In this document: positions 13,301 to 24,691 of the stretch, one piece after another
Layout of the letters: each line of letters starts with the position of its first letter
How positions within the stretch are numbered: position 1 is the stretch's first letter
Assembly (NCBI GenBank): GCA_011033025.1
Contig: WFMF01000022.1
Coordinates: forward strand, 868,001-932,000
Source of the DNA: Beroe forskalii
Lineage: Eukaryota > Ctenophora > Nuda > Beroida > Beroidae
Direction of reading: 5' to 3'
DNA length: 64,000 nt
Notes under the pieces: model-generated
The model's input: the letters and a program-made list of their open reading frames with translations, nothing else
Told to the model about the DNA's origin: nothing
Databases searched by the model: none
Made by a program: the position numbers and the translations under genes

Positions 13301-16300
13301 AACGTTGTTACGAAACAGTAAAAGCCGTTACGACACAGTAACAACGTTACGACAGAGAGTATCGTCGTTACGACACAGTAACACCGTTACAACACAGTAA
13401 TATTGTTACTTAGTTACTTGTTACCCATCAAAAGCGATATATCAACGGGTCTTAAAAAGTAAAATGGCATTTCTGTCGTAAGTGCGTTATTTTGGCTTTA
13501 TAACAGTGTTAGTGTGTCGCACCGGTGTTGTGTCGTAACAATGTTACCGAGTCGTTACACCGTTACTGAATCGTACTTGTAACGACGACCGACGTTACTG
13601 AGAGTGTGTCGTAACGGTGTTGCTGTGGCGTAACGGTGTTACCGTCGTAATCGCAGTGTTACTGTGTCGTAACGGTATGGTTACTATGTCATAGCGGTGT
13701 TATACTGTGTCGTAACGGTGTTACTATTATTGGCCATACAGGCGAATTACTCCGTGACTCCGGGGGTACTCCGTAGTACTCCCGGGGTACTCCCGTAGTA
13801 CTCCCAGGGGACTCCTGTAGGACTCCGCGGTTCTTTCGTAGGACTCCCGGGGGACTCCGTGGTACTCCGTAGAACTCCCGTCGGACTCCAGGGGTATTCC
13901 CGTAGGACTTTCAGGGTACTCCCGTAGGACTCCCAGGTACTCTCAAGATGCTCCGTAGGACTCCCGGGGACTCTCAGGTACTCCCGGAGTACTCCCGTGG
14001 GACTCCTGGGGTACTCCCGGCCAGGACTCCCAGGGGACTCCGTAGGACTCTGAGGACTCCCGTAGGACTCCTGGGCTACTCCCGTAGGACCCCCAGGGGA
14101 CTCTCAGGTACTCCCGGAGTACTCCGTAGGACTCCTGGGGTACTCCCGTGAGACTCCTGGGGTACTCCCCGCAGGACTCCTGGAGGTACTCCCGTAGGAC
14201 TCCTGGGGTACTCCGTAGGACTCCTGGGGTACTCCGTAGGACTCTGAGGTGCTCCCGTAGGACTCCCAGGGGACTCTCGGAGTACTCCCGAAGGACTCGG
14301 AGTCTCCCGCAATAATTCGCTCTTATGACCGTTACGGTCTAGGGATTGGGCAGGAGGGATGTGTCTTTCACAGGTGTAAGCGGTTGGACTACCACATCAA
14401 CCAGCTGGGACCAGGGGCAGCTCTCATGGGTGTATGGGTGTTGAGATGCATCCAAAGCAGATAGGAGGCTGTCCTCTTATAACTTTATAACCTCCTTCCT
14501 TCCTGACGACCTGCCGTGTACATCCTCTTTGGTCAATTCTATCCACTTTGATCAATTTATCGGACTCTCCAACGTCACCCAGGGCCAGCCAGAATTATAT
14601 TTTTTAAGGAAACATGCCCACACGTCCATATCAATGCGAATTTAGTAAGTTGCGATCGGCGCTGATCGGCGCTGATCAGCGCTGATCGGCGCTGATCAGC
14701 TGATCAACGCCGATAAATTTTAAAGGCTCATGCAGGTGTTTTGGTAGGCGCTGATCAGCGCCGATCAGCGCGATCAGCGGCCAATTTCGCCGATCAGCTG
14801 ATTGATCCGCCGATCGGCGCTGATCAGCGCTGATCGGCGCTGATCAACGATCAGCGCCGACGACCGCCGATGAAATTTTTAATTTTTTCCATCGGCGCTG
14901 ATCAACGCCGATAAGCGCTGATCGGCAGGTGTCGCTGATCAGCGCTGATCAATCGCTGATCAGCGCCGTCAGCGCCGATCAGCGCTGATCCCTGTGCAGG
15001 TAGAGTTGGTTGACTCAGGCGGCTACATCTGCACTCTGAACAACACGAGTGGCCGTGTGTCTGTGAGTGGCTCCATCTCCGTGACGGAGCTCCCCTTCCT
15101 GGTACAGGAGCCTATAGACGTCACCTCCTTCGCGGAGGACGTTAATGTGGAGCTGGTGTGCGAGGCGGGGGGGACGCCCCCGCCCACTCTCGAGTGGTTC
15201 AAGATAGGCGAGACAGTGCCCGAGGGGAGCGAGGTGACCCACTCGGGCTCGCTGCGGATCTACAGGGTGCTAAGTGAGGATGCCGGGAGCTACTGGTGCA
15301 CAGCCACTAACTCCGAGGGAACTATCCGCAGCCGGATTGCCACACTCACTGTCCTGGGTGAGTGGGGAGTGGCTGTGCCAATTATTCCTTTGTATCTCCT
15401 GTATAATCATCCAAAATTCAAAACTGGAGTGTGAGAAATTGACATTATTAGATGTTATACCAGGAATCAGGATGCCCCAAATCTCATAAAATTCATACAT
15501 CATTATTATTTGACGATTTTATTCGACAATTTCAGACGGTGTAATGGAGAATACGGTGGAGGAAAGGGATTCGGACAGTTTGCCCAATGTAACAATGGTC
15601 GGAATGATAGTGGCGATAGTAGTCAGTGCTATCATTTGCTTTGCTATTGGACTCATTGTGCACAAACTCTACCGCAACCATCGCATGAAAAGGGTAAGCA
15701 CTCAGCACTGTCCGATTTCGATTGCAGTCTTCCTGATCTCGGAAATGCAATGTTAAATTAATGTTGATTCTGGGCAACTCTGCAAATCATTGATTGTCTA
15801 TTTTCCGCATCTCTGCAAAACTCTAACTCTAATCAGATAGAAGTTTCTATCCCACCTCAATTATAGTTTAATAATGGTGACATCCTCAGCAATCGGAGGG
15901 ATCTCAGACTCCGGGCTGTCGTGGCCGGGGGCCATGGACCCCCGTAAACACGCTACCCTATCAGATGTGTCGACCTGAGGAGTGGAGGGACAGTGGCGTG
16001 TTCTCCACACCTCACACCCTCATCCCCCCTCCCCTGCCCTCCCGATCAGGTAATGCCCAAACAGGAAATATCTTAATCCACAAACCACTACCGATGCTAT
16101 GCTATTTCATTCTAGCTTGACTATCTCTGATTATAGGCCCTTCCTGATACCAGCCCTTGGGTGGTTAACGTCAACTGGCCGGGTAGCACGATAAAATCTT
16201 ACAATTGATTATGATAGGAAATACACTGATATAGATAACAAATGACAATTCACAAGTACTTGCTACTTGAACTTGACTCACTTAGATCCCTCAGAGCTGC

Positions 16301-16731
16301 TCTCGGGAGTGGATATGGCGAGCACGCTAGCTGAGGAAGAAGCGCCGCCAGCTTACGACGACACGCCGGGCGGCGCAGGCGCCAACGCAGCGCTGTCGCC
16401 CCTCTCGCCCACCGCCCGCTACACGCCCTCTCACTTCTCCGACCTGTACTCCTCCCACTACACGCCCCTTAACACTGACTACGCAGTCATTACCGCCCCC
16501 ATCCCTCCCAGACAATACAGCATGGACCTCAGAGCAGGCGCTCACAACGCCTTTGCTCACAATGCCACCGATAGAGTGGCACCAGCTGATAGAGTGGCAC
16601 CGGCTGACAGGGTGGCACCAGCGGACAGGGTGGCACCGGCTGAAAGAGCCGCCACGTCGCAGCAAAATGCCATAATCCGCGCCGGCCCTTTCAGTCCTGC
16701 ATCGGTATCAGTTCACCAACATAATGTGTGA
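1309..16731 (+). CDS. Transmembrane semaphorin (sema C-part, PSI, Ig, TM, cytoplasmic tail), 5' end outside window
   Basis: Exons I can support, with matching phases: 1309-1425, 1586-1715, 2901-3001, 4351-4421, 11456-11663, 12171-12305, then 15000-15357, 15536-15693, 15890-16049 and 16286-16731 (stop). Exon 1 reads KARIYCTSNRPGEAPF..GTLYAVFSGQ and exon 2 GSILCSFSIKDIDSVFEG, the classic sema-domain stretch (KARL.C, LYAVF, S.VC.F...DI..VF). Exon 5 ends the last propeller blade and exon 6 is a PSI domain (CSECLDLFYPHCSWC). Exon 15000 holds the end of one Ig fold (DSGGYICTLNN) and one full I-set domain (CEAGGTPPPTLEWF...DAGSYWC). The next exon has a TM helix (MIVAIVVSAIICFAIGLIV) followed by basic residues. 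The tail carries PPLPSR, PPAYDD (WW-type) and PIPPRQY motifs. Known role of the family: cell-surface guidance and adhesion ligands, often acting through plexins. Exon 6 cannot join 15000 directly (a stop codon forms), so an exon is missing; 14374 to about 14433 is a weak candidate. The N-terminal sema part lies before the window. Confidence 0.85.
1686..1795 (+). repeat. Three tandem copies of the semaphorin exon 2 donor region
   Basis: The end of exon 2 plus its donor (GTTACCACGCCCAAC...TTCTCA|GTAAGT) is followed directly by a second copy that again ends TTCTCAGTAAGT (about 1726-1755) and a third, decayed copy (about 1762-1795, ...AATCTTAG). The first donor is chosen because it leaves phase 0, as needed for exon 3. 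Reading through to the second donor meets an in-frame TAA at 1749-1751. Confidence 0.75.
2585..2648. repeat. Short tandem repeat, 14-bp unit
   Basis: About four near-perfect copies of GTTAGAGTGGTGAA in the intron before semaphorin exon 3. Confidence 0.8.
3098..4242. mobile_element. Non-autonomous TIR element, 1.15 kb, in a semaphorin intron
   Basis: Terminal inverted repeats TAAGGGCCGGATTACACAA at 3098-3116 and 4224-4242 match base for base. Subterminal regions (about 3117-3390 and 3985-4215) are rich in the palindrome AGGTCGACCT and the motif GTGCTCCTT in both orientations, giving further inverted symmetry. The centre has no credible ORF. Target duplication is not resolved: flanks are TGTACTA on the left and GTGTACT on the right. 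This looks like a MITE-type derivative of a cut-and-paste transposon; the superfamily is not assigned. Confidence 0.7.
5877..6200. repeat. MITE-like repeat, copy 2
   Basis: Shares with 277-773 the inverted repeat beginning GATTAACAAACGAATGGG, the internal CACGAGGCGTCAGCCGAG hairpin, the stretch around CACTCGGGTCTGACGACCCT, and the end ATATATCGATAATTATCACAC...GGGAGGGT. It is shorter than copy 1 through internal loss. It sits in semaphorin intron 4. Confidence 0.75.
6200..9400. other. Intronic sequence without supported genes; GT-rich microsatellite at about 6740-7040
   Basis: Part of semaphorin intron 4. A 40-bp unit (CTCAGTGTCTTACGGTCCCC...) is duplicated at about 6527-6620. A degenerate GTGTGT/GTGTAA microsatellite runs from about 6740 to 7040; the ORFs over it on the - strand are low-complexity artefacts. 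From 7.1 to 9.4 kb I see AT-rich single-copy DNA and no exon with family resemblance. Confidence 0.5.
9421..10440. promoter_or_regulatory. Two clusters of CCAAT boxes and CACGTG E-boxes
   Basis: Cluster 1 has inverted CCAAT (ATTGG) at 9426, 9467, 9509 and 9550 with CACGTG at 9443 and 9526. Cluster 2 has CACGTG at 10131 and 10423 with CCAAT at 10147, 10349 and 10390. The CCAAT boxes point one way in the first cluster and the other way in the second, as in NF-Y/bHLH promoters. They lie inside semaphorin intron 4, so they could be an internal promoter, an enhancer or part of a repeat; no transcript start can be seen. Confidence 0.3.
13090..13735. repeat. Mirrored minisatellite, unit about 18-20 bp (CGTTACGACACAGTAACG)
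   Basis: From about 13090 to 13440 the unit reads GTTACGACACAGTAACG; from about 13500 to 13735 the reverse complement (TTACTGTGTCGTAACGG) is repeated. The two halves therefore form a long imperfect hairpin centred near 13470, nested in the larger inverted repeat. Confidence 0.75.
13738..14312. repeat. GC-rich minisatellite, unit about 19-20 bp (ACTCCCGTAGGACTCC)
   Basis: About 28 degenerate copies of ACTCCCGTAGGACTCCCAGG-type units. Open frames on both strands here (Arg/Thr/Pro/Gly repeats) are by-products of the repeat. Confidence 0.8.
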
Positions 16732-18611
16732 TGAATTGCATCAGATTTAATAATATAATGTTCGTTAACTAATACTAATGCCAATTTTTAGGGCATCAGA
16801 TTCTTTAGACGTTTGATAAAGATAACAGAATATGTATGGTTAAGAAATGATGTTTGATAAGTATCTTATCGGCCCTCACTATAGACTGACGTATTTTAAC
16901 CGGCCTCAAACTATTCTTGAGCCAACTCGTTGGGAGCGTTTGATTCAGTGGTCACCAGAAAACATCAAAAGGATATCATTATATACGTGTGCTACATGAC
17001 ATTCACTGAGTGGATTATCGCCGACCCCGGGACCCCCCACTCCCGGTAATTTTTCAGTTTTTGAGTTTTGATATCATTTTACCTGAATTATTTTATCGCC
17101 CAATCACTGTGGTTTCAAGACCTAGCTACATGTTGCAGCGTTACTGCGCTGCTTTTTCGAGCTGGCAATGCAGAATGTTGGATGCACAGCTATCTAAAGT
17201 TAGCGCTGCAGTGTCTGTACAAGTCTTGAATCGCCGCGGACATGACTAGTTCTAAAGTTAAAATAGTAGTCAGGAACATCATATGTGCATTATGCATGAT
17301 TCAGCAGGTGCAGCCACTTATTGGATTTGAACATGTCATTATAAGTTCAGCATTCTAAAAACCGCCTTGTATTCTAAAACTGGCCTTTTTTGACCAGGAT
17401 CTAATTTCTTAAGTGAAATGTGCTTTGGGTCTTTAATAAGGGTTCATGGTTTAAATAGAAGGGCCGATAAGGTTCACCAAATGATGTATAACAGAATGTT
17501 TCGTCAAAACTTAAAATTGCATCAGAAATATTATAACATGCATATAATAATCATCATATTACTATAAGATGTGATTATTATTTATAATTTAAATCACAAA
17601 TAAAGTATTTAATTGTGAATCTTTGCTGATTTTACCTTTCTTATCTTATCCATCAGATCATGTTATTCCCATATTCTTGGACTTATTCACTTATTTCTTT
17701 CCAATTCAAATCAATTTTTAGACGGTACTGACAGGTGGTTTAAATATACTGAAACTTTAAAATCAATCAACCGTTAGTTGACTTTCACTATATACCGAGG
17801 CCTAAAAGAACCTTAATAAGTAAATTCTGAATTGTGATAAGTTTTCATATCATTCATATATATGATACTGTAATTATTTGAAAATTGGATTGAGATTTCA
17901 AGCTGAGCAAAGTAAGTCAGTTAAGCCAATCATACTTTTCTTCCGTTTGGGGCATTTTAGCTTTTTAAGGGCATCTTTTGTCCTTGTTTTAATTTTTAAC
18001 GTTTATCAAATATCACAGAATCGAATACCAAATTATACCGCATGTGTGTAGATCGCCCAAAAAGGAGTGCTGGATAACTTTAAATTAAATACTAACAATC
18101 GCGAGCAAAACTTTATACAAAATAGTAAGTTACTGTATAAGAGAGTTGCGCGCAATCGTTAACTTTGTATGTAATTGTAATGGTATCGAGCACGCCTATA
18201 TCTGCACACATATGCGTTAAACTAAATAATCGTATTGAGGTGCCGAATGAAGTACATAAATATTTCTATCCATTAATCATGAGATTTATGGATGCTCATA
18301 AATATATTATTATATTTTGATGATTGGTGCAATATTACCGCGTCTGGACATCTGGTATCATTTGAATTGAATTATATGATTGATATGATGTGATGTTGAT
18401 ACGAGCACAATGACTATTAATTATGAATCTGTAAAACTGCAGTTTAATACTTTAATGAGTTTATAATTATAGTTTATACTTATCCTCGAAAAATTATTAT
18501 GATAGTTAATCATGATGAAAACTTTTATTTTATAACAGATTTTGTTTTAAAATCATTTATGAACTCATTTCAGCGAATTGCCGAGTTTGAATTTTGTCAC
18601 GTTTTTTAATA
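16732..18611. other. Semaphorin 3' flank, no further gene seen
   Basis: AT-rich sequence after the semaphorin stop. A canonical AATAAA at 17599-17604 could be its polyadenylation signal, giving a 3' UTR of about 0.9 kb. No coding similarity is seen from there to 18.6 kb. Confidence 0.4.
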
Positions 18612-18821
18612 TACCTTAGGAGGTGTATTCATAAAGGTTGTAATTTGGGGATTTTTCGGAAAAATCCCCATATTTTTACCCACCATGACTGTTTAAAATG
18701 ACGTCGTTATCATATGTTAACTAGAGGAATGACTTGAGAAAGATCCCCAAATTACAACCTACCAAAATTGTAAACCAAAATTTTATTCCATTTCCACATA
18801 TAAAATACACCTCCTAAGGTA
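18612..18821. mobile_element. 210-bp MITE flanked by TA
   Basis: Terminal repeats CCTTAGGAGGTGTATT at the left and its complement at the right, each next to a TA, as expected for the Tc1/mariner target. A second inverted pair (GTTGTAATTTGGGGAT and complement) lies inside. The centre is non-coding. Confidence 0.75.
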
Positions 18822-19350
18822 ATCAATATCATACACTCAGAAATTTAAACTTCAAAGGGCCGTGATCGACTGATCGTGTTAATGTGATGATTCACGTAAA
18901 AAAGTGTGCGAGCTGCTGAGGGTTGGTGGTACATCTGAGTAGGATTTTACCCTACCGCCTACCCTTTGCTAAGCACGTATATCCGGATATCCCTGACCCC
19001 TGTTTGCGAATTGCGCAACACGTTTCCCCGTAGGGAAGCTTACTCCATGTTACGGAGCCTTATTTTGCATTGCGCACGCAAGCGCGCCTCTTCAGAGAGA
19101 GGTGACTTTTCTACGAAAAGCGCGCGCAAGCGCGAACAAACAGGGACACGTAACATGTACATGTGGTAATAGGGAAGCGCTTTGCTAATTATTATGCTAA
19201 AAACTTCCTCAGCCCGCATAGGTGTGTTTATTCCTAATCTTCCTAAGCCCGCATAGGCTAGGCTAGGTGTCATAATGTGTCATGTGTGTACGCGCAACGC
19301 AAACGCAAGCAGGTGTATACTTGCCACTTGCCAGACGTTGTCTGCCCGGC

Positions 19351-21582
19351 CCCTTGCTAAACGCGTATATCCCTGTTATCGTCGCGCGGCGGCTTCCTAG
19401 GGGAAGCGCGGCCGCGCAACGTAGACAGGGATATACGTGTTTAGCAACCCGGCCACATATTTTTCGCGCGCGTGTCCTGATTAGGGCAATTCATGACCGG
19501 ACTGAACTTGCCCTAACCAGCGCCCTGGTTTCGCGCACGGAGTGCGCGGCGCGGCAAGCCGTCTCGCGACACCCCTGGTTAGGGGAAGGACTGGACATAT
19601 AAAGTTTTGTCTGACGTTGCATTGACAGACCCTCTCGAGAATCAGCGCGGCTGGCGTCAGCGGGCCATACAACGTACGGCAAACAAAGTTTCACGAACAA
19701 AATTTTCATGCTGAGCTAGGTTTATAATGTCAGGGCTGTAGTTTAGTTAAGGGTTTTGGTTCTGAGGAAGCGCGCCGCGCAACGCAGACAGGATATACGT
19801 GTTTAGCAAGGTTTTGATTAAGTAAAAAGGTTAAGGGGTGTAGTTTAGGGTTATTGCATTGATCAAATCAATGTATCTTGTTTGAACCAATGTTTGATAT
19901 ATGATTTGATCATTGCAGTGAAACACAGAAATCTCAATTATGAAATCAAACCCACACTTTATCACTACAAACCACTATTCTACTGACAGTTTCAAGATAA
20001 AGATATATCTTCTTCAGAAACGCCACATAGTGCTACACAACACTCTCAGTTAGTTATCATAATATGTCTTGTGTAGTGAGTTTAAAAATGAACCAATCAA
20101 TTCAAATGAAACAATAAATTAATAAATTCAAAATGTACACACTACACAAGTGCTCATGCATACATGGCTTTGCTCAAATATCACTACAGGGGGGGTGTCA
20201 CTGTCCCAATTGTCCCAAACTCAAGAAAAGTGGATTGGGTCAGGGACAATTGGGGACAAATGGGACATTTGGGACAAATGGGACAATTGGGACAAATGGG
20301 ACAGAGAAAATGGAACAAATGGGACTCAAAAGTGAATTTGGACTGGGACAATTGGGACATTTGGGACAAATGGGACAATTGGGACAAATGGGACAGAGAA
20401 AATGGAACAAATGGGACTCAAAAAGTGGAATACGGACTGGGACAAATGGGACATTTGGGACAAAAGTGACAAAGTGACAGAGACAACTGTGGCTCAAAAT
20501 GATTGTGTTTTGAGTGGGTGTTTAGTGTTTTTGTCTTTACAGCTTGTTACATAAGCACACAACCAAAACTTGTACTTATCAGCACAGTAGTATGATAGAA
20601 AACATTGATCAATGTAAAATGATAGATGACTGATTTGTCCAACTTTTTGTTTGTCCCAATTGTTCCAAATATTCCCCAGTTGTCCCAATTGTCCCAAAAA
20701 CCAGTCCCAAACTCAAAAAAAAGTAAATTGGGACAGGGACAATTGGGACAATTGGGACAATTGGGACAGTGAAACTCCCCCCACTACAAAAGTGGTATTA
20801 GAATTTCTACAATTTCTACAGGGATCATTCACAGATGTAATCAATTTATGGCCGATTGTATTTGTTACAATAACATGTAATGTAATCATTCAGAAGGCAA
20901 ACCCCCTAGGTGATTACAGTTAAATATGTGAACAATACCTTATGTCTGTGCAAAGCTGCGCATGTGCAAGCACTTTTGTGTGTTTTTCCATTGACCAGTT
21001 TGATAAATAAATTAAAAAATTAAAAAAAATGATGCAGGCACCTCAGGACATCTTTTGTAAGGATGTGTGCATAATTGTAGTTCACATATGACACCAGAAT
21101 AAATGGAAATGACTCTTTAGTAGGTATGGTGCTGTTTTTACATAGCAGTCGGTAGTTTCTAGCCTGAAGTTATAGAGGAACTAGCATTTGCCCACAAGAT
21201 TTGCAGAAGCAATCAATGTGATACCTGTGGATCATCTTGTATTGAGTAGCCAATAGGTTGTAACTGAATCACAACAATGATTCAATAAGCTTTTGGGTTA
21301 ATCATCTGGCCCTCGATTCCTTTGTAGAACAAATACATTCATCTTTGTAGTCATCAAGCCACAGAACTCTCCAACAACCCAACTGTAGTCTTTGATGGGA
21401 TCCATGAAATTGATGCTCTTCATCAAGGAGCTAGCAGACCAACAAGCTAAGGAGACACCAAAATGATATGGTGTAATGAGAGCAACACTGTAAGTAATAC
21501 AGATGGGACTGTGTTGTGGGTTGGATCAGATTTAATAGGCGCTCAATGCTCCCCAAACATAAGATGTAGTGTGTAAGCTTGA
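19351..21582. repeat. Direct duplication, copy A (2.2 kb)
   Basis: Nearly identical to 22062-24276 from the GC-rich stem with GCGCAACGNAGACAGG to the end AGCTTGAGAAACTCCAAG. Copy A has about 83 extra bases after GACCGGACTG (about 19501-19585) bounded by CCCTAACCAG...CTGGTTAGGG. It contains a minisatellite of TGGGACAAT/TGGGACAAA words (about 20200-20480), with reverse-complement words near 20640-20770. Reading frames through that minisatellite are artefacts. Confidence 0.85.
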
Positions 21583-22061
21583 GAAACTCCAAGGTCAGAT
21601 ATTTGAGTAACTTCCAGGGACGTTTTCAATAATACCACAATGAGCCACACATACCATTTTTTCATATGCTGTTCTAAAAAGATTAAACTTTGATATTGCG
21701 TTTGAGTGCCCACTGTGCCTCATTGTGTCAAGAAGTTATAAGCTAAATAAGAAGGGTGACTTTTCAAAATTTTCAAATGAATGTATCTGGGCAGCCATAT
21801 ACGCTAGAAACTTCTAAACTGCGGGAAACTTTAGATCTATCACCTGTTTACGATTGGAAAAAGATTCTGTGATGATTTGAAAAAATGCCTTGAAATTATT
21901 GCCATCAGAAGAGAGGTCACTTCCGCGCGCGCGAAAAAAGAACAAAAATACGCGAAATACTTGTTTTGCAATATCCGCGCATCGCAGCCACTGTGCGGCG
22001 CGTACACACACCTATGCGGGCTTAGGAACCCGGCCTTCCTAAGCCCACATAGTTGCTAAAC

Positions 22062-24276
22062 AACACGTATATCCCTGTCTGCGTTGCGCGGCGCGCTTCC
22101 CCCGTAGGGAAGCGCGCGGCGCGTACACACACCTATGCAGGCTTAGGAACCCGCATAGGTGTGCGTACGCGCGCCGCGCTTCCCTACGGGGAAGCGCGCC
22201 GCGCAACGCAGACAGGGATATACGTGTTTAGCAACCCGGCCCCATATTTTTCGCGCGCGTGTCCTGATTAGGGCAATTCATGACCGGACTGGACATATAA
22301 AGTTTTTTCTGACGTTGCATTGACAGACCCTCTCGAGAATCAGCGCGGCTGGCGTCAGCGGGCCATACAACGTACGGCAAATAAAGTTTCACGAACAAAA
22401 TTTTCATGCTGAGCTAGGTTTATGTTAATGTCAGGGCTGTAGTTTAGTTAAGGGTTTTGGTTCTGAGGAAGCGCGCCGCGCAACGCAGACAGGGATATAC
22501 GTGTTTAGCAAGGTTTTGATTAAGTAAAAAGGTTAAGGGTGTAGCTTAGGGTTATTGCATTGATCAAATCAACCAATCTTGTTTGATATGATTGATCATT
22601 GCAGTGAAACACAGAAATCTCAATTATGAAATCAAACCCACACACTTTATCACTACAAACCACTATTCTACTGACAGTTTCAAGATAAAGATATATCTTC
22701 TTCAGAAACGCCACATAGTGCTACACAACACTCTCAGTTAGTTATCATAATATGTCTTGTGTAGTGAGTTTAAAAATGAACCAATCAATTCAAATGAAAC
22801 AATAAATTAATAAATTCAAAAATGTACACACTACACAAGTGCTCATGCATACATGGCTTTGCTCAAATATCACTACAGGGGGGGGGTGTCACTGTCCCAA
22901 TTGTCCCAAACTCAAGAAAAAGTGGATTGGGACAGGGACAATTGGGACAAATGGGACATTTGGGACAAATGGGACAATTGGGACAAATGGGACAGAGAAA
23001 ATGGAACAAATGGGACTCAAAAAAGTGAATTTGGACTGGGACAATTGGGACATTTGGGACAAATGGGACAATTGGGACAAATGGGACAGAGAAAATGGAA
23101 CAAATGGGACTCAAAAAAGTGAATACGGACTGGGACAAATGGGACATTTGGGACAAATGGGACATTTGGGACAATTGGGACAAAAGTGACAGAGACAACT
23201 GTGGCTCAAATGATTGTGTTTTTGAGTGGGTGTTTAGTGTTTTTGTCTTACAGCTTGTTACATAGCAGCACACAACCAAAACTTGTACTTATCAGCACAG
23301 TAGTATGATAGAAAAACATTGATCAATGTAAAAATGATAGATGACTGATTTGTCCAACTTTTTGTTTGTCCCAATTGTCCCAAATGTCCCAGTTGTCCCA
23401 ATTGTCCCAAAAACCAGTCCCAAACTCAAAAAAAAGTAAATTGGGACAGGGACAATTGGGACAGTGAAACTCCCCCCACTACAAAAGTGGTATTAGAATT
23501 TCTACAATTTCTACAGGGATCATTCACAGATGTAATCAATTTATGGCCGATTGTATTTGTTACAATAACATGTAATGTAATCATTCAGAAGACGAACCCC
23601 CTAGGTGATTACAGTTAAATATGTGAACAATACCTTATGTCTGTGCAAAGCTGCGCATGTGCAAGCACTTTTGTGTGTTTTTCCATTGACCAGTTTGATA
23701 AATAAATTAAAAAAATGATGCAGGCACCTCAGGACATCTTTGTATGATGTGTGCATAATTGTAGTTCACATATGACACCAGAATAAATGGAAATGACTCT
23801 TTTAGTAGGTATGGTGCTGTTACATAGCAGTCGGTAGTTTCTAGCCTGAAGTTATAGAGGAACTAGCATTTGCCCACAAAGATTTGCAGAAGCAATCAAT
23901 GTGATACCTGTGGATCATCTTGTATTGAGTAGCCAACAGGTTGTAATTGAATCACAACAATGATTCAATAAGCTTAAGTTAATCATCGGGTCTGATTCCT
24001 TCTTTGTAGAACAAATACATTCATCTTTGTAGTCAAGCCACAGAACTCTCCAACAACTCCAACTGTAGTCTTTGATGGGATCCATGAAATTGATGCCTTC
24101 ATCAAGGAGCTAGGCAGATCCGAACAAAGCATGAGACACCAAAAATGATATGGTGTAATGAGAGCCAACACTGTGGCACACAGACATGGGACTGTGTTGT
24201 GGGGTTGACTGCATTTGACAGGTGCCCAATGCTCCCCCAAACACAAGATGTAGTGTGTAAGCTTGAGAAACTCCAA
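22062..24276. repeat. Direct duplication, copy B (2.2 kb)
   Basis: Second copy of 19351-21582, about 2.7 kb downstream. Differences: it lacks the 83-bp palindromic insert, has a longer GC-rich palindrome at 22065-22225 (GCGCGCCGCGCTTCCC arms), and has a different number of TGGGACAAT units (about 22905-23190). A 99-codon ORF on the - strand (24282-23983) spans the copy end; its counterpart in copy A is broken by indels, and I do not recognise the product. Confidence 0.85.
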
Positions 24277-24691
24277 GTTCATCTAAGAAATTAAGTTCAT
24301 CAATGTATTTATCCAGTGTAGGGAATCTAAAGATCCATCTGGTCCGGACATACCTTTTTTGCTCATTGAAGGATTAATTCTTCAATTGTTGATATATACT
24401 TAAAAGCTACCTAGATAAATTGCATGATCAATTTCTTGTTGGGGATTACTCCCATATTATGTAATCAATTATTCAGCACTTCCCCATAATATAATCAAGT
24501 TTGTAACAGTAGTTGTATTTGTTATATATTGATTGACTTGCAACACAATCATTTGAGAACTTCTTTCCTCCTAAGTTTATTTAATTTGTGAACCATCTGA
24601 TATTACTAAATCATTGCAATCATATTAAAACATCTCCTATTTCAGTTCATATCTTGTCACATATTAATGTTGGCTTGAAGCAGTCAGCTCA

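Larger units (their letters stand above)
12440..14992. repeat. Large inverted repeat (arms about 420 bp) built of GATCAGCGCTGATC palindromes
   Basis: Left arm 12440-12869 and right arm 14583-14992 are reverse complements with small indels. Shared landmarks include GCATTGATATGGACGTGTG and its complement, a TGCAGGTGTTTT motif, and AATTTT tracts flanking ATCGGCG. Each arm consists mostly of GATCAGCGC / GATCGGCGC words, themselves palindromic. The right arm stops eight bases before the Ig exon at 15000. It could be a foldback transposon or a locally inverted duplication; a candidate semaphorin exon (14374) lies inside, so simple insertion is not certain. Confidence 0.75.

Noticed and set aside
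13948-14312. Arg/Thr/Pro/Gly-rich ORFs on both strands
   Set aside because: Products of the ACTCCCGTAGG minisatellite.
15015-15242. - strand ORF opposite the Ig exon
   Set aside because: Shadow of the GC-rich semaphorin exon.
20133-23279. Several overlapping ORFs of NGTFGTNGT / CPICPNCP type
   Set aside because: Translations of the TGGGACAAT minisatellite in both copies of the duplication.
23983-24282. 99-codon - strand ORF in duplication copy B
   Set aside because: No recognisable family, and the matching region in copy A has indels that break it.
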